From Glaciecola sp. 33A (GTDB lineage Bacteria > Pseudomonadota > Gammaproteobacteria > Enterobacterales > Alteromonadaceae): 64,000 bases of DNA. Below are positions 1-8,951 of this stretch, piece after piece. The DNA is taken from the NCBI RefSeq assembly GCF_002836745.1, contig NZ_PJAR01000025.1:62001-126000 (forward strand), written 5' to 3'. The position numbers and the translations under genes were made by a program. The first letter of the stretch is position 1, and each line of letters opens with the position of its first letter. The notes below the pieces were generated by a model that was given only the letters and a program-made list of their open reading frames with translations, had not been told where the DNA came from and made no database searches.

Positions 1-2805
1 GGGGTTGCTTCAGTGCGCATCGGTGGCGGACTTGAAAATGAAATCCAAGTGCTTATCGATCAACAAAGAACCAGTCAACTTAATATCCCTATCAGTGAGA
101 TCATTCAACGACTTAAAGATGAAAATGTAAATGCATCAGGCGGCCGGGTTGAAGATGGTGCACAAGAATATTTAGTGCGAACCATTAATCAGTTTGAAAG
201 CTTAGATGATATTCGCAACCTTTATATTGCGACACGAGAAGGTAAGTTTATAAAGCTGAATGACGTTGCGCAGATAGTTGACTCGTATAAAGAACGAGAT
301 TCAATTACTCGTTTTAATGGCTTTGAGGGTGTTGAAATAGCCGTTTATAAGGAAGGTGATGCAAATACAGTTGATGTGGCAAATGCGGTGACTCAACGCT
401 TAGAAAGCATCCGTAATAGTTTACCAGAAAACTATGAGCTACAAAAAGTGTATGACCAATCCGAATTTATCTCCAGTGCCATAGACGAAGTGAAATCAGC
501 TGCCGTGGTCGGTGGTGTCTTAGCCATGTTCATTTTGTATTTCTTTCTCAAGAATATTTGGGCCACGCTAATCATCTCGATTTCAATTCCGGTTTCCATT
601 ATCGCTACGTTTAACTTGATGAATAGCTATGATATTAGTTTAAACATAATGAGTTTAGGCGGTATTGCATTGGCCATAGGTTTATTAGTCGATAACAGTA
701 TTGTGGTATTAGAAAATATTGATCGCCACAAAAAGAATAATGTGAATGCCATGCAAGCAGCTTCAATAGGCACGTCAGAAGTGTCTATGGCCATTGTTGC
801 ATCAACGTTGACGACAATGGCGGTTTTCTTTCCATTAGTCTTTGTTGAAGGAATTGCGGGGCAATTGTTCAGTGATCAAGCGTTAACTGTTACCTTCGCT
901 TTGTTAGTTTCGCTGATTGTTGCGCTTACACTTATTCCTATGTTGGCAGCGCGCGATCAATCTCATGTCAGTGTTGCAATACAAGATAATGAACTTGATT
1001 TGGGCCCGCGTTTTAAAAAGGATAAACCAAACGGCAAAGTCAGACGCTTTCTCTGGTACTTAGGTGCTCCTTCACGCTGGATATTTAAAATCATTTTTTA
1101 CTTTATCCCTGCTGTAACTGTTGGTTTTACTGTGTCTTTGTTTAGGATCGTTAGCAGCGGGTTAAGCTGGCTATTTAAACCCGCTCTTTGGGTGTTTGAT
1201 AAAATATACGATGCTTTGTCTGTCACTTATTTCAAATTATTGGATTGGGCAATGCAGGCCAGACTCCTAGTGTTGGCTGCAATTATTTCAGTTTCGTTAT
1301 TCTCGATACTGTTTATTCCAAAGCTTGGTATCGAATTAATACCACCCATGTCGCAAGGCGAGTTTGATGTGGAAATTACCTTACCTACTGGCTCAAGACT
1401 GGAAAATACTGATGAACTTCTTTCCCAATTAGCTACTTTTACACAACAACAAGAGGGTGTTGAACGAACTTATTCATTAGCAGGTACAGGTAGTTTGATG
1501 AACGCCTCACCGGCACAAGGTGGCGATCATTGGGGTAAACTCAATGTGGTGATGTCAGATGCGGCGAATGTTGAACAAGAGCAACAAGTCATTGGTGCCA
1601 TGCGCGCTTACTTGACAAATCAGGCGGGCATACAAAGTAAGTTTGGTGCACCAGCGCTATTTAGTTTTTCAACACCACTGGAAATCGAAATCATAGGCTA
1701 TGACTTGGTTAATTTAAAACGTTATGGTGATGTCCTTGCAGAAGAACTCGGCAAAAATAATCGATTTGCTGATATTGAAAGTTCGTTACAAAGCGGTAAC
1801 CCTGAATTGAAAATTAATTTTGAGCACTCAAAATTAGCTCAATTAGGTTTGAACGCGCCGGACGTATCCAAGTTAATTGCCACTAAAGTTGGTGGTGAAA
1901 TTGCAAGTAAATTCAGTGTTGATGACAGGAAAGTCGATATTTTGGTACGTAGTCAAGATCGACAGCGAGATTCAGTGGCTGATATTGGACAAATTATTGT
2001 TAACCCAGGAGCGTCGCCAGCCATTCCATTGTCGGCAGTTGCTGATATTGTAATGTCAGTCGGTCCAAGTGAAATTAGCCGTGTAAATCAACAACGTGTC
2101 GTTTTAGTGTCAGCTAACCTAGCCTATGGCGATCTGGGAGGAGCCGTAATTGATGCACAACAAGCTATCGATGACATTCAACTGCCTATCACTCTAAAAG
2201 CAAATGTAGCGGGGCAAAGTGAGGAAATGAAAGCCAGCTTCAAATCGCTTTACTTTGCTTTGGCGTTAGCCGTATTTATGGTGTATATCGTGATGGCTTC
2301 ACAATTTGAATCTTTTCTACACCCATTTCTGATTTTATTTACTGTACCAATGGCCTGCGCAGGCTCTATTTATGGTCTCGTGCTAACCGGCACAAATGTC
2401 AGTGTCGTCGTGTTTATAGGGCTGATTATGCTGGCTGGTATTGTTGTGAATAACGCGATTGTATTGATTGATCGCATAAACCAGCTTCGTCAAAGTGGTG
2501 TTGCAAAGGATGAAGCCATCATCGAAGCTGCACAAAGTCGATTGCGCCCAATTCTGATGACAACGTTAACCACGGTGTTAGGTTTGCTGCCCATGGCTAT
2601 TGGTCTAGGCGAAGGGTCAGAGATCCGCACCCCAATGGCAGTAACCGTCATCTTTGGTTTGTTATTTGCGTCATTGCTAACCCTGTTCCTCATTCCAGTG
2701 TTGTACAGCTTGTTTGATCGTAAACGATTTAAGCATGTTGCGGTTTCAGGTGAGAATAGCGCTATGCCAAGAGCAACTCCTGCCCAGGAGCCTAGTCATG
2801 GATAA
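1..2805 (+). CDS. RND efflux transporter permease subunit (5' truncated)
   Basis: Inner-membrane proton-driven RND pump of the AcrB/MdtB type, which works with a periplasmic adaptor and outer-membrane channel to export small molecules. The frame is open from base 1 (Gly-Val-Ala-Ser before the first GTG at 13), so the start lies outside the window; 934 residues are visible against about 1030-1050 for the family. Visible parts are the end of the first porter domain, TM2-6 with the TM4 motif GLLVDNSIVVLEN, a second porter domain, and TM8-12 with GIVVNNAIVLID. The Asp-Asp pair of AcrB TM4 is Asp-Asn here and the TM10 Lys is Asn, as in many HAE-type RND proteins. The TAA stop overlaps the start of the next permease by 8 bases, so the two are co-translated. 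The substrate cannot be read from the sequence. Confidence 0.93.
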   Translation, partial: GVASVRIGGGLENEIQVLIDQQRTSQLNIPISEIIQRLKDENVNASGGRVEDGAQEYLVRTINQFESLDDIRNLYIATREGKFIKLNDVAQIVDSYKERDSITRFNGFEGVEIAVYKEGDANTVDVANAVTQRLESIRNSLPENYELQKVYDQSEFISSAIDEVKSAAVVGGVLAMFILYFFLKNIWATLIISISIPVSIIATFNLMNSYDISLNIMSLGGIALAIGLLVDNSIVVLENIDRHKKNNVNAMQAASIGTSEVSMAIVASTLTTMAVFFPLVFVEGIAGQLFSDQALTVTFALLVSLIVALTLIPMLAARDQSHVSVAIQDNELDLGPRFKKDKPNGKVRRFLWYLGAPSRWIFKIIFYFIPAVTVGFTVSLFRIVSSGLSWLFKPALWVFDKIYDALSVTYFKLLDWAMQARLLVLAAIISVSLFSILFIPKLGIELIPPMSQGEFDVEITLPTGSRLENTDELLSQLATFTQQQEGVERTYSLAGTGSLMNASPAQGGDHWGKLNVVMSDAANVEQEQQVIGAMRAYLTNQAGIQSKFGAPALFSFSTPLEIEIIGYDLVNLKRYGDVLAEELGKNNRFADIESSLQSGNPELKINFEHSKLAQLGLNAPDVSKLIATKVGGEIASKFSVDDRKVDILVRSQDRQRDSVADIGQIIVNPGASPAIPLSAVADIVMSVGPSEISRVNQQRVVLVSANLAYGDLGGAVIDAQQAIDDIQLPITLKANVAGQSEEMKASFKSLYFALALAVFMVYIVMASQFESFLHPFLILFTVPMACAGSIYGLVLTGTNVSVVVFIGLIMLAGIVVNNAIVLIDRINQLRQSGVAKDEAIIEAAQSRLRPILMTTLTTVLGLLPMAIGLGEGSEIRTPMAVTVIFGLLFASLLTLFLIPVLYSLFDRKRFKHVAVSGENSAMPRATPAQEPSHG
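2786..2800 (+). promoter_or_regulatory. Shine-Dalgarno fixing the start of the second RND permease
   Basis: AGGAG at 2786-2790 stands 7 bases before ATG 2798. This supports starting the second permease at 2798 (MDKFEHAG) rather than at an in-frame codon 28 residues upstream. The site lies inside the end of the preceding gene, so translation of the two genes is probably coupled. Confidence 0.7.
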
Positions 2806-5800
2806 GTTCGAACACGCAGGCGCGGCGTTGGCGTCATTCGCTATGCGTCGTCCAGTCACAATTACGATGTTGTTTTTTTCATTACTTGTCATGGGATTGG
2901 GTGCAAGTCGTTATTTACCCTTGGAAAAGTTTCCCGGTATCGACTTCCCTGAACTCTTTATTCAAGTACCTTATCAAGATGCAACACCTGCGGAAATAGA
3001 GAAAATGATTACGCGCCCAGTTGAAGAGGCGCTAGCGACCATGTCGGGTATTAAGCGACTGCGTTCTGTTTCAAATGAAAACAGCGCTGAAATCAACATT
3101 CGTTTTGACTGGGACGCAAATATAAAAGCGAAAAGTATAGAGGCTCGTGAGAAAATTGATGCCATACGTCATCTCCTGCCAAACGATGTTGAACGTGTCA
3201 TGGTATACAAATTCAATTTATCTGATATGCCGGTGTTTCAATTACGCCTATCCAGTGATCGTGATATTTCAAATTCATTTGATTTGCTAGAACGCAATTT
3301 AAAAATGCCGATTGAACGCATCAAAGGTGTTTCCAGAGTTGAGTTGTATGGTGTTCAAAAAAAACAAATTTCAATTCGTCTTGATCCTGACCGAGTAGCT
3401 GCATTGCATGTTGATGTTGCCGCATTGACCAGAACTTTGCGCGCAGCCAACTTTTCGATGACCGCCGGACAATTTTTTGACCTAGACCAAAAAATTACCG
3501 TTAATCCAAGCGGCGAATATAAAAGTAAAGAAGACATTGCAGACTTAATTGTGATGCATAACGTTCGGCTCAGCGACATTGCCAAGGTTATATACGAAAA
3601 ACCGAAGGCCGTAGAAGGTCGTCATTTAGATAGAACCCATGCAATTGGTTTGAATATTTTCAGAGAGTCGGGTGCCAATTTGGTTGACGTGTCTGAAGCG
3701 GTCATGGCAGAAATTGAAAATGCGAAAAACAGCAGTTCATTTAATGGCATTAATGTTTTTGTTATGCAAGATGAGGCTACAAGTGTCACTCAGTCCCTGC
3801 AAGACCTGATAAATTCCGGCCTAGTTGGGGGCTTATTATCGATCATTGTGTTGTATTTATTTCTACGTAATTTGGCCACCACGTTGGTGGTTGTGTTATC
3901 AGTCCCTTTCGCTATTTGTATTACATTAGCTTGTATGTACTTTATGGGTTACACGCTAAATATCTTGTCTCTTATGGGCTTAATGCTTGCGGTAGGAATG
4001 TTGGTAGATAATGCGGTGGTAGTCACGGAAAGCATTTTTCAAGAACGAGAAAAGTCTGATGATATAGTAGAAGCGACTAAAAAAGGGGTTTCGTTAGTTA
4101 GTTTAGCGGTTATTGCTGGTACGGCAACCACGGTGATTGTATTTTTGCCCAACATTGTTGGCGTAAAAGCAGAGCTCACTGTGTTCTTGGAGCACGTAGC
4201 GGTGTCAATTTGCATATCACTCTTGGCGTCACTATTGATTGCTCAAACCCTTATTCCTCTGCTGACTACAAAACTTAAAATTAAACCTAAATCTGCGCAA
4301 CAAAAACCGTCAAAATTAAAAGCAATCTATGAACAGGTTTTAAGGTGGACACTTGCACACCAAAAAGCGACTGCAGCCATTGCTGTCGGAATTTTGCTAA
4401 GTACCGGAATTCCAATGACATTATTGCAAAGCGATGATGACAGCAACAATAACCAAGATCGTATTTGGTTGAATTATGATATTCAAGGGAACTATAGTTT
4501 AGGTGAAGTAGAGAAGTCAGTTGCCAAAATGGAAGCCTATTTATATGCAAATAAAGAGAAATTTCACATTAAACAAGTTTATAGCTACTACACTGCCGGT
4601 TTCGCCGTATCAGGAATTACCTTAGAAGACGACCTGCCGGTAAAAGTAGCAGACTTAAAAAATGAGATTAAACAAGCGCTGCCATTATTTGTACGAGCAA
4701 GGCCCTCGTTTCAATGGGATCAAGGCTCGGATGGGGGTGTACGTCTCACCTTATTTGGTCAGAGCTCAGAAAATCTATTGCGATTAGCCAATCAAATCGT
4801 ACCGGTATTGGACAGTATTGAAGGCTTAACTGATGTGAAAACTGCTGTCGATGGTCAAGATTTTGAACTGCAGTTAACCGTAGATAGAGAAAAAGCCTTT
4901 CGCTTTGGTTTGAGTTCAACGGATGTGGCGACTATTGTGAGCACCGCATTGCGTGGTTCAAACTTGCGCACATTCAGAGGGGAGACCGACGGTGAGGTTA
5001 GTATACGCTTGATGTATGACGAGTCGCTGCAAACCTCAGTTGAAAAGCTACGTAAACTAACTATTTTTCGCGATGAAAATCAAAACGTGACCTTGGATAT
5101 GGTGGCTAGTATGAAGGTCGAGCCACGCTTATCGCAAATTCAACGCACTTCACGTCAAACGTCATTGAGTATTGGTGGCAATTTGGAGGCTGATATCACG
5201 GTAGACGAAGCTCGCGAACGAATTGAGTTAATCATGCAGAATATCGAACTGCCCGCCGGTTATGCATGGTCATTAGAGGGAAGTTTTCAGCGCCAAGATG
5301 AAGACGAAGCAATCATGCTAACAAATATGTTATTAGCCATTATCATGATTTATATCGTGATGGCTGCATTGTTTGAATCATTGTTGCTGCCAACAGCAGT
5401 ACTTACCTCACTTATCTTTTCATTTACCGGCGTATTTTGGGCGTTCTTGATAACCGGTAATGCGATGACGGTGATGGGTATGATAGGCATGCTGATTTTA
5501 ATGGGTATAGTAGTCAACAACGGTATTGTGCTGGTCGATCGAATAAATTATTTGGCTAATAGGGGAATGAGTGTGCCGGATGCCATAATTGAAGGTTGTT
5601 TAACTCGCGTTAGGCCTATATTAATGACGGTGCTAACCACCGTGTTAGGATTACTACCACTGGCTGTTGGCGATGTAAATATTGGGGGTGATGGCCCTCC
5701 TTATGCACCGATGGCGATAGCGATCATTGGCGGTCTTTTATTCAGTACTATTACCAGTTTATTCTTAGTGCCTCTAGCTTACTTGCTATTACTGAAATTA

Positions 5801-5869
5801 CGCCGAGCGACGGTAGAAATGATAAGTGAAAGTAAAATGATGGTGTCTAAATTAATTAAAGCTGCGTGA
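2798..5869 (+). CDS. RND efflux transporter permease subunit
   Basis: Second, full-length RND permease of 1023 residues. It begins with the usual TM1 segment (RRPVTITMLFF), followed by a periplasmic porter domain, TM2-6 with MLVDNAVVVTES in TM4, a hydrophilic cytoplasmic loop rich in Lys, the second porter domain, and TM8-12 with MGIVVNNGIVLVD. As in its neighbour, the AcrB Asp408 and Lys940 equivalents are Asn. Two adjacent, overlapping, non-identical RND permeases recall heteromeric MdtBC-type pumps; that pairing is inference. The adaptor protein is presumably upstream of the window. The start was chosen by its Shine-Dalgarno and the conserved N terminus. Confidence 0.92.
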   Translation: MDKFEHAGAALASFAMRRPVTITMLFFSLLVMGLGASRYLPLEKFPGIDFPELFIQVPYQDATPAEIEKMITRPVEEALATMSGIKRLRSVSNENSAEINIRFDWDANIKAKSIEAREKIDAIRHLLPNDVERVMVYKFNLSDMPVFQLRLSSDRDISNSFDLLERNLKMPIERIKGVSRVELYGVQKKQISIRLDPDRVAALHVDVAALTRTLRAANFSMTAGQFFDLDQKITVNPSGEYKSKEDIADLIVMHNVRLSDIAKVIYEKPKAVEGRHLDRTHAIGLNIFRESGANLVDVSEAVMAEIENAKNSSSFNGINVFVMQDEATSVTQSLQDLINSGLVGGLLSIIVLYLFLRNLATTLVVVLSVPFAICITLACMYFMGYTLNILSLMGLMLAVGMLVDNAVVVTESIFQEREKSDDIVEATKKGVSLVSLAVIAGTATTVIVFLPNIVGVKAELTVFLEHVAVSICISLLASLLIAQTLIPLLTTKLKIKPKSAQQKPSKLKAIYEQVLRWTLAHQKATAAIAVGILLSTGIPMTLLQSDDDSNNNQDRIWLNYDIQGNYSLGEVEKSVAKMEAYLYANKEKFHIKQVYSYYTAGFAVSGITLEDDLPVKVADLKNEIKQALPLFVRARPSFQWDQGSDGGVRLTLFGQSSENLLRLANQIVPVLDSIEGLTDVKTAVDGQDFELQLTVDREKAFRFGLSSTDVATIVSTALRGSNLRTFRGETDGEVSIRLMYDESLQTSVEKLRKLTIFRDENQNVTLDMVASMKVEPRLSQIQRTSRQTSLSIGGNLEADITVDEARERIELIMQNIELPAGYAWSLEGSFQRQDEDEAIMLTNMLLAIIMIYIVMAALFESLLLPTAVLTSLIFSFTGVFWAFLITGNAMTVMGMIGMLILMGIVVNNGIVLVDRINYLANRGMSVPDAIIEGCLTRVRPILMTVLTTVLGLLPLAVGDVNIGGDGPPYAPMAIAIIGGLLFSTITSLFLVPLAYLLLLKLRRATVEMISESKMMVSKLIKAA

Positions 5870-6056
5870 TCAAGCATCATTCAGTAGGCTAAACGAAATA
5901 GTCGTCAATTGATAGACATGGCCATATCTTGTGAACATAAATCACAAATATTTTGCTGAAGGTATCAGCAAAGGGCGATATAAATTTAGTCATTTATTTG
6001 CTAGCTCAGTTGAATAGGTTACTGTTGTTAGCTTCAAGCTTGAGATTAGTGATGTT

Positions 6057-7886
6057 ATGAACAGCCGTTTAATCCATATTGAACAGAACCGAGAAGATAG
6101 CTTGCAGAGTCAAATTCGCCAGAAATTGGTGGAAGGGATCTTAGTTGGCTCTTTTGCGGCTGGCAGCAAATTACCTTCTTCTCGTAAATTAGCAAAACAA
6201 TTAGAAGTCTCGCGTAATACGGTGGTGCTAGTGTTTCAGGCTTTAATTGATGAAGGGTATTTAGAGAGTCGTGAACGTAGTGGTATTTATGTGACCTCTA
6301 ACGTTCAATATGGCAAGGTTGCGAACAGTTATCCTGCTAGCTTTGATACTAACTCAAGTATCAATAATCATCGTTTTAAAGGTGCGATTGCCACCACAAA
6401 TGAAACCTCATGTCCATCTAATTGGCGAAGTTTTCCTTACTCGTTTATTGATGGCAAGTTTGATTCTTCGTTGTACCCTGTAAAAGAATGGCGAGAAGCA
6501 AACAACAAAGCCAATACAACGCGTGAAATTTACAAATGGTCAGAAACCCAAGGTGCAGAAGATGATCCTATGTTATTGGATGAAATTCGCACTAAAATAC
6601 TGCCACGCAGAGGCATACAGGCAGGGCGTGATGAAATTCTGATCACGGCTGGCAGTCAACAAGCGTTATATTTGCTGACGCAGCTTTTTGTAAACAGTAA
6701 CGTTACGGTGGCGGTGGAAGAACCTGGTTATCCTGAAATGCGCGAATTATTAACCAACAAAGGGGCGAAACTGCTTTATCAAGCCATTGATGATAGCGGT
6801 ATTGTAGTTAATGAAAATCTAGATAACTGCGATATTATCTACACTACACCTAGTCATCAAACGCCAACCAGTATTACTATGTCGATGGCACGCAGAGACG
6901 AGTTACTTAAAAAAGCTAACCAACAAGATCTACTAATTATTGAAGATGATTTTGAATTTGAAAGTAATTTTTTGGGCCATCCGCATCCGGCGCTTCGCAG
7001 TTTAGATAAGGACAACCGGGTAGTGTATGTTTCCTGTTTATCCAAGGTCTTGGCCGCGGGGGTACAAATAGGTTTTATTGTTACTGATAAAAATGTGATA
7101 TGTGAGTTGAAAAAACTAAGAAAATTGATGATGCGGAATCCACCTCTGCATAATCAACGCACCGTGGCTTATTTTCTATCATTAGGCTATTACGACTCTT
7201 ATATGATGCAATTACACAAAGTGTTTTTTGAACGTTGGCTAACGTTAAGAGAAGCGCTTAATATTTATTTACCTAATTGTATCGATACCGGACCAATACA
7301 GGGAGGCACTGCATATTGGGTCACGGGACCTAAACAATTAGATGGTGAATATTTAAGAAAAAAAGCCGCCGAGTTAGGCATACTCATTGAGCCGGTAAAA
7401 CGTTATTTTGCTAAACAAGAACATCCTGAAAACTGCTTCCGCTTGGGTATTACTAGTATTAGAAACGAAAAAATAAGAGAAGGCGTGAGTAAACTGGCAG
7501 AACTTATTCACTTGCTAACTGCCGAATTTGAAGAAAAACTATCTAACGCTAAAGGTAAATTACTTAGCAATGAAGCATTACAACAAATACTACCTGATGT
7601 AATACTTGAATGCCAAATGGTCTATGGAGTGCCATGTGTTATTGAACTGACTGCCGATGGCTCAATGCAGGGCATCACTGGAGGCGAAAATCGAGAAATT
7701 GATAGCGGCAGTTGGTGGGTCGAAAACGGTATGTTTTACCGTCAATGGAAGTTATGGGGATATGGAGAAACCAAAGGTTTTTACGTAATCATGGATGGCA
7801 AAGAAATGAAATGGTTTGATAAGGATTATTGTTTTGTAAGGCAATTAGAACTCAAGGGTTACACTAATCAAAATCTGGCACCATAG
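6057..7886 (+). CDS. MocR/PdxR-type GntR regulator with aminotransferase domain and extra C-terminal domain
   Basis: PLP-dependent transcription factor of the MocR family. Residues about 10-80 form a GntR winged helix (KLPSSRKLAKQLEVSRNTV). Residues about 125-490 are a fold-type I aminotransferase domain with the PLP-aspartate region IIEDDFE (297-298), the Schiff-base lysine in CLSK (Lys330) and a likely substrate-carboxylate Arg in CFRLG (462). At 609 residues it is about 110 longer than typical MocR proteins. Residues about 500-609 form a Trp/Tyr/Gly-rich putative beta domain (SGSWWVENG, YRQWKLWGYGE) that I do not recognise with certainty; it resembles small DUF995-like domains. Three CTGG-type direct repeats downstream (7875, 8851, 13410) are its likely operators. 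No such site is seen upstream of the gene itself. The inducer is unknown. Confidence 0.9.
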   Translation: MNSRLIHIEQNREDSLQSQIRQKLVEGILVGSFAAGSKLPSSRKLAKQLEVSRNTVVLVFQALIDEGYLESRERSGIYVTSNVQYGKVANSYPASFDTNSSINNHRFKGAIATTNETSCPSNWRSFPYSFIDGKFDSSLYPVKEWREANNKANTTREIYKWSETQGAEDDPMLLDEIRTKILPRRGIQAGRDEILITAGSQQALYLLTQLFVNSNVTVAVEEPGYPEMRELLTNKGAKLLYQAIDDSGIVVNENLDNCDIIYTTPSHQTPTSITMSMARRDELLKKANQQDLLIIEDDFEFESNFLGHPHPALRSLDKDNRVVYVSCLSKVLAAGVQIGFIVTDKNVICELKKLRKLMMRNPPLHNQRTVAYFLSLGYYDSYMMQLHKVFFERWLTLREALNIYLPNCIDTGPIQGGTAYWVTGPKQLDGEYLRKKAAELGILIEPVKRYFAKQEHPENCFRLGITSIRNEKIREGVSKLAELIHLLTAEFEEKLSNAKGKLLSNEALQQILPDVILECQMVYGVPCVIELTADGSMQGITGGENREIDSGSWWVENGMFYRQWKLWGYGETKGFYVIMDGKEMKWFDKDYCFVRQLELKGYTNQNLAP

Positions 7887-7926
7887 CGTGAGTTAAACTG
7901 GTACTACTAAGAGTAAGGATTATATT
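7875..7926 (+). promoter_or_regulatory. Putative MocR operator A and overlapping promoter of the amidase
   Basis: Direct repeat CTGGCACCA (7875-7883) and CTGGTACTA (7898-7906), 23 bp start to start. The first half-site covers the end of the regulator gene. CTGGTA (7898-7903) sits where a -35 box would be, exactly 17 bp before TATATT (7921-7926), a good -10. The poor -35 match fits an activator-dependent promoter. MocR regulators are known to bind spaced direct repeats; assignment to the gene at 6057 is inference from proximity. The repeat begins 110 bp before the ATG at 7985, the same distance as at operator C. Confidence 0.65.
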
Positions 7927-7984
7927 AGAAAGTAAAAGCACTTAAAAATAACATCACAATAAAAGTGATATTGAGTGAATAGTT

Positions 7985-8848
7985 ATGAGTCACTTCTCGA
8001 TTGCTGGACTTCAATTAGATCTTCATGCTGGAGATAATCTCGACGCTTTAGCAAATGAAATAATTAAAACAAAACTACGTTTCCCTTGGGTAGACATGAT
8101 TGTCCTTAGCGAATTAGGCACTTATGGGTCTGAGAAAAAATATGCTAGTGAGTTGCCGAATAAAACAGAAAACTTCTACTGTCAGCTAGCCAAAGAGCAG
8201 GATGTTTGGTTAATTCCTGGCTCCTTGTATGAACAAGCTGGCTCTGAGGTGTTTAACACAACTACTGTAATCAATAACAAAGGTGAAGTAGTTCAACGCT
8301 ATCGAAAAATTTATCCTTTCTACCCCTACGAAGATGGTGTGTCATGTGGACAAGACTTTGTTGTTTTCGACGTGCCTCAGGGACGCATTGGTGTCGCAAT
8401 CTGTTATGACCTCTGGTTTCCCGAAGTTGCAAGACAACTAACTAGTATGGGAGCTGAAGTCCTTATTTATCCAACGTTAACCGGCACGATTGACCGCCCT
8501 ATAGAACTCATTATGGCGCAGGCAACTGCTGCCACTAATCAAAGTTATGTCATCGCTATAAACGCTGCAGGACAGGCAGGAAATGGACAATCAATCGTGG
8601 TTGGACCGGAAGGTAATATTATTTATCAAGCAGGAGTAGGCGTCGAAATCATCCCCATAGAAGTAGATTTTGAGCTGATACGTCGCAATCGCGAGCGAGG
8701 TCTGCACTGTTTAGGTCAGCCACTTAAAAGTTTTGCAAAGAATCAAGTTAAATTTTCAGTCTATTCGGATAAAGCACCACTGGAGACCATATTAAAAGAA
8801 CTGGGGCCTCTATGCATACCTAAAATTAATACAATAAAAAGAAACTAA
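7985..8848 (+). CDS. Carbon-nitrogen hydrolase (nitrilase superfamily amidase)
   Basis: Cytoplasmic amidase of 287 residues. The Glu-Lys-Cys triad of the nitrilase superfamily is visible: Glu43 in VLSELGTYG, Lys108 in RYRKIYPFYP and Cys140 in VAICYDLWFPE. The C-terminal RNRERGL stretch is shared with aliphatic-amidase-like branches. No signal peptide. The substrate cannot be told; hydrolysis of an amide or N-carbamoyl compound is the family expectation. It is the first gene after the MocR regulator and follows operator A, so it is probably induced by that regulator's ligand. A decayed copy of its first ~22 codons and leader lies at 13410-13729. Confidence 0.9.
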   Translation: MSHFSIAGLQLDLHAGDNLDALANEIIKTKLRFPWVDMIVLSELGTYGSEKKYASELPNKTENFYCQLAKEQDVWLIPGSLYEQAGSEVFNTTTVINNKGEVVQRYRKIYPFYPYEDGVSCGQDFVVFDVPQGRIGVAICYDLWFPEVARQLTSMGAEVLIYPTLTGTIDRPIELIMAQATAATNQSYVIAINAAGQAGNGQSIVVGPEGNIIYQAGVGVEIIPIEVDFELIRRNRERGLHCLGQPLKSFAKNQVKFSVYSDKAPLETILKELGPLCIPKINTIKRN

Positions 8849-8850
8849 AA

Positions 8851-8882
8851 CTGGACCTAACATAAGTGCAAAACTGGCACTA
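8851..8882 (+). promoter_or_regulatory. Putative MocR operator B before the TonB receptor
   Basis: Direct repeat CTGGACCTA (8851-8859) and CTGGCACTA (8874-8882), again 23 bp apart, beginning 3 bases after the amidase stop and 101 bp before the receptor ATG. The -10 is less clear than at operators A and C; the 17-bp position holds only a weak match (GCTAGT, 8897-8902). Half-site sequence and spacing link it to operators A and C. Confidence 0.6.
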
Positions 8883-8951
8883 CGAAAAATATAAAGGCTA
8901 GTTTAGTCTCAAAAATGCGTAAAACATCCTTACACTATCTGGAGCCACAAC

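Noticed and set aside
5952-5972. Hairpin TTTGCTGA / TCAGCAAA after the RND genes
   Set aside because: No T-run follows on the plus strand and it is short, so a terminator call is not supported.
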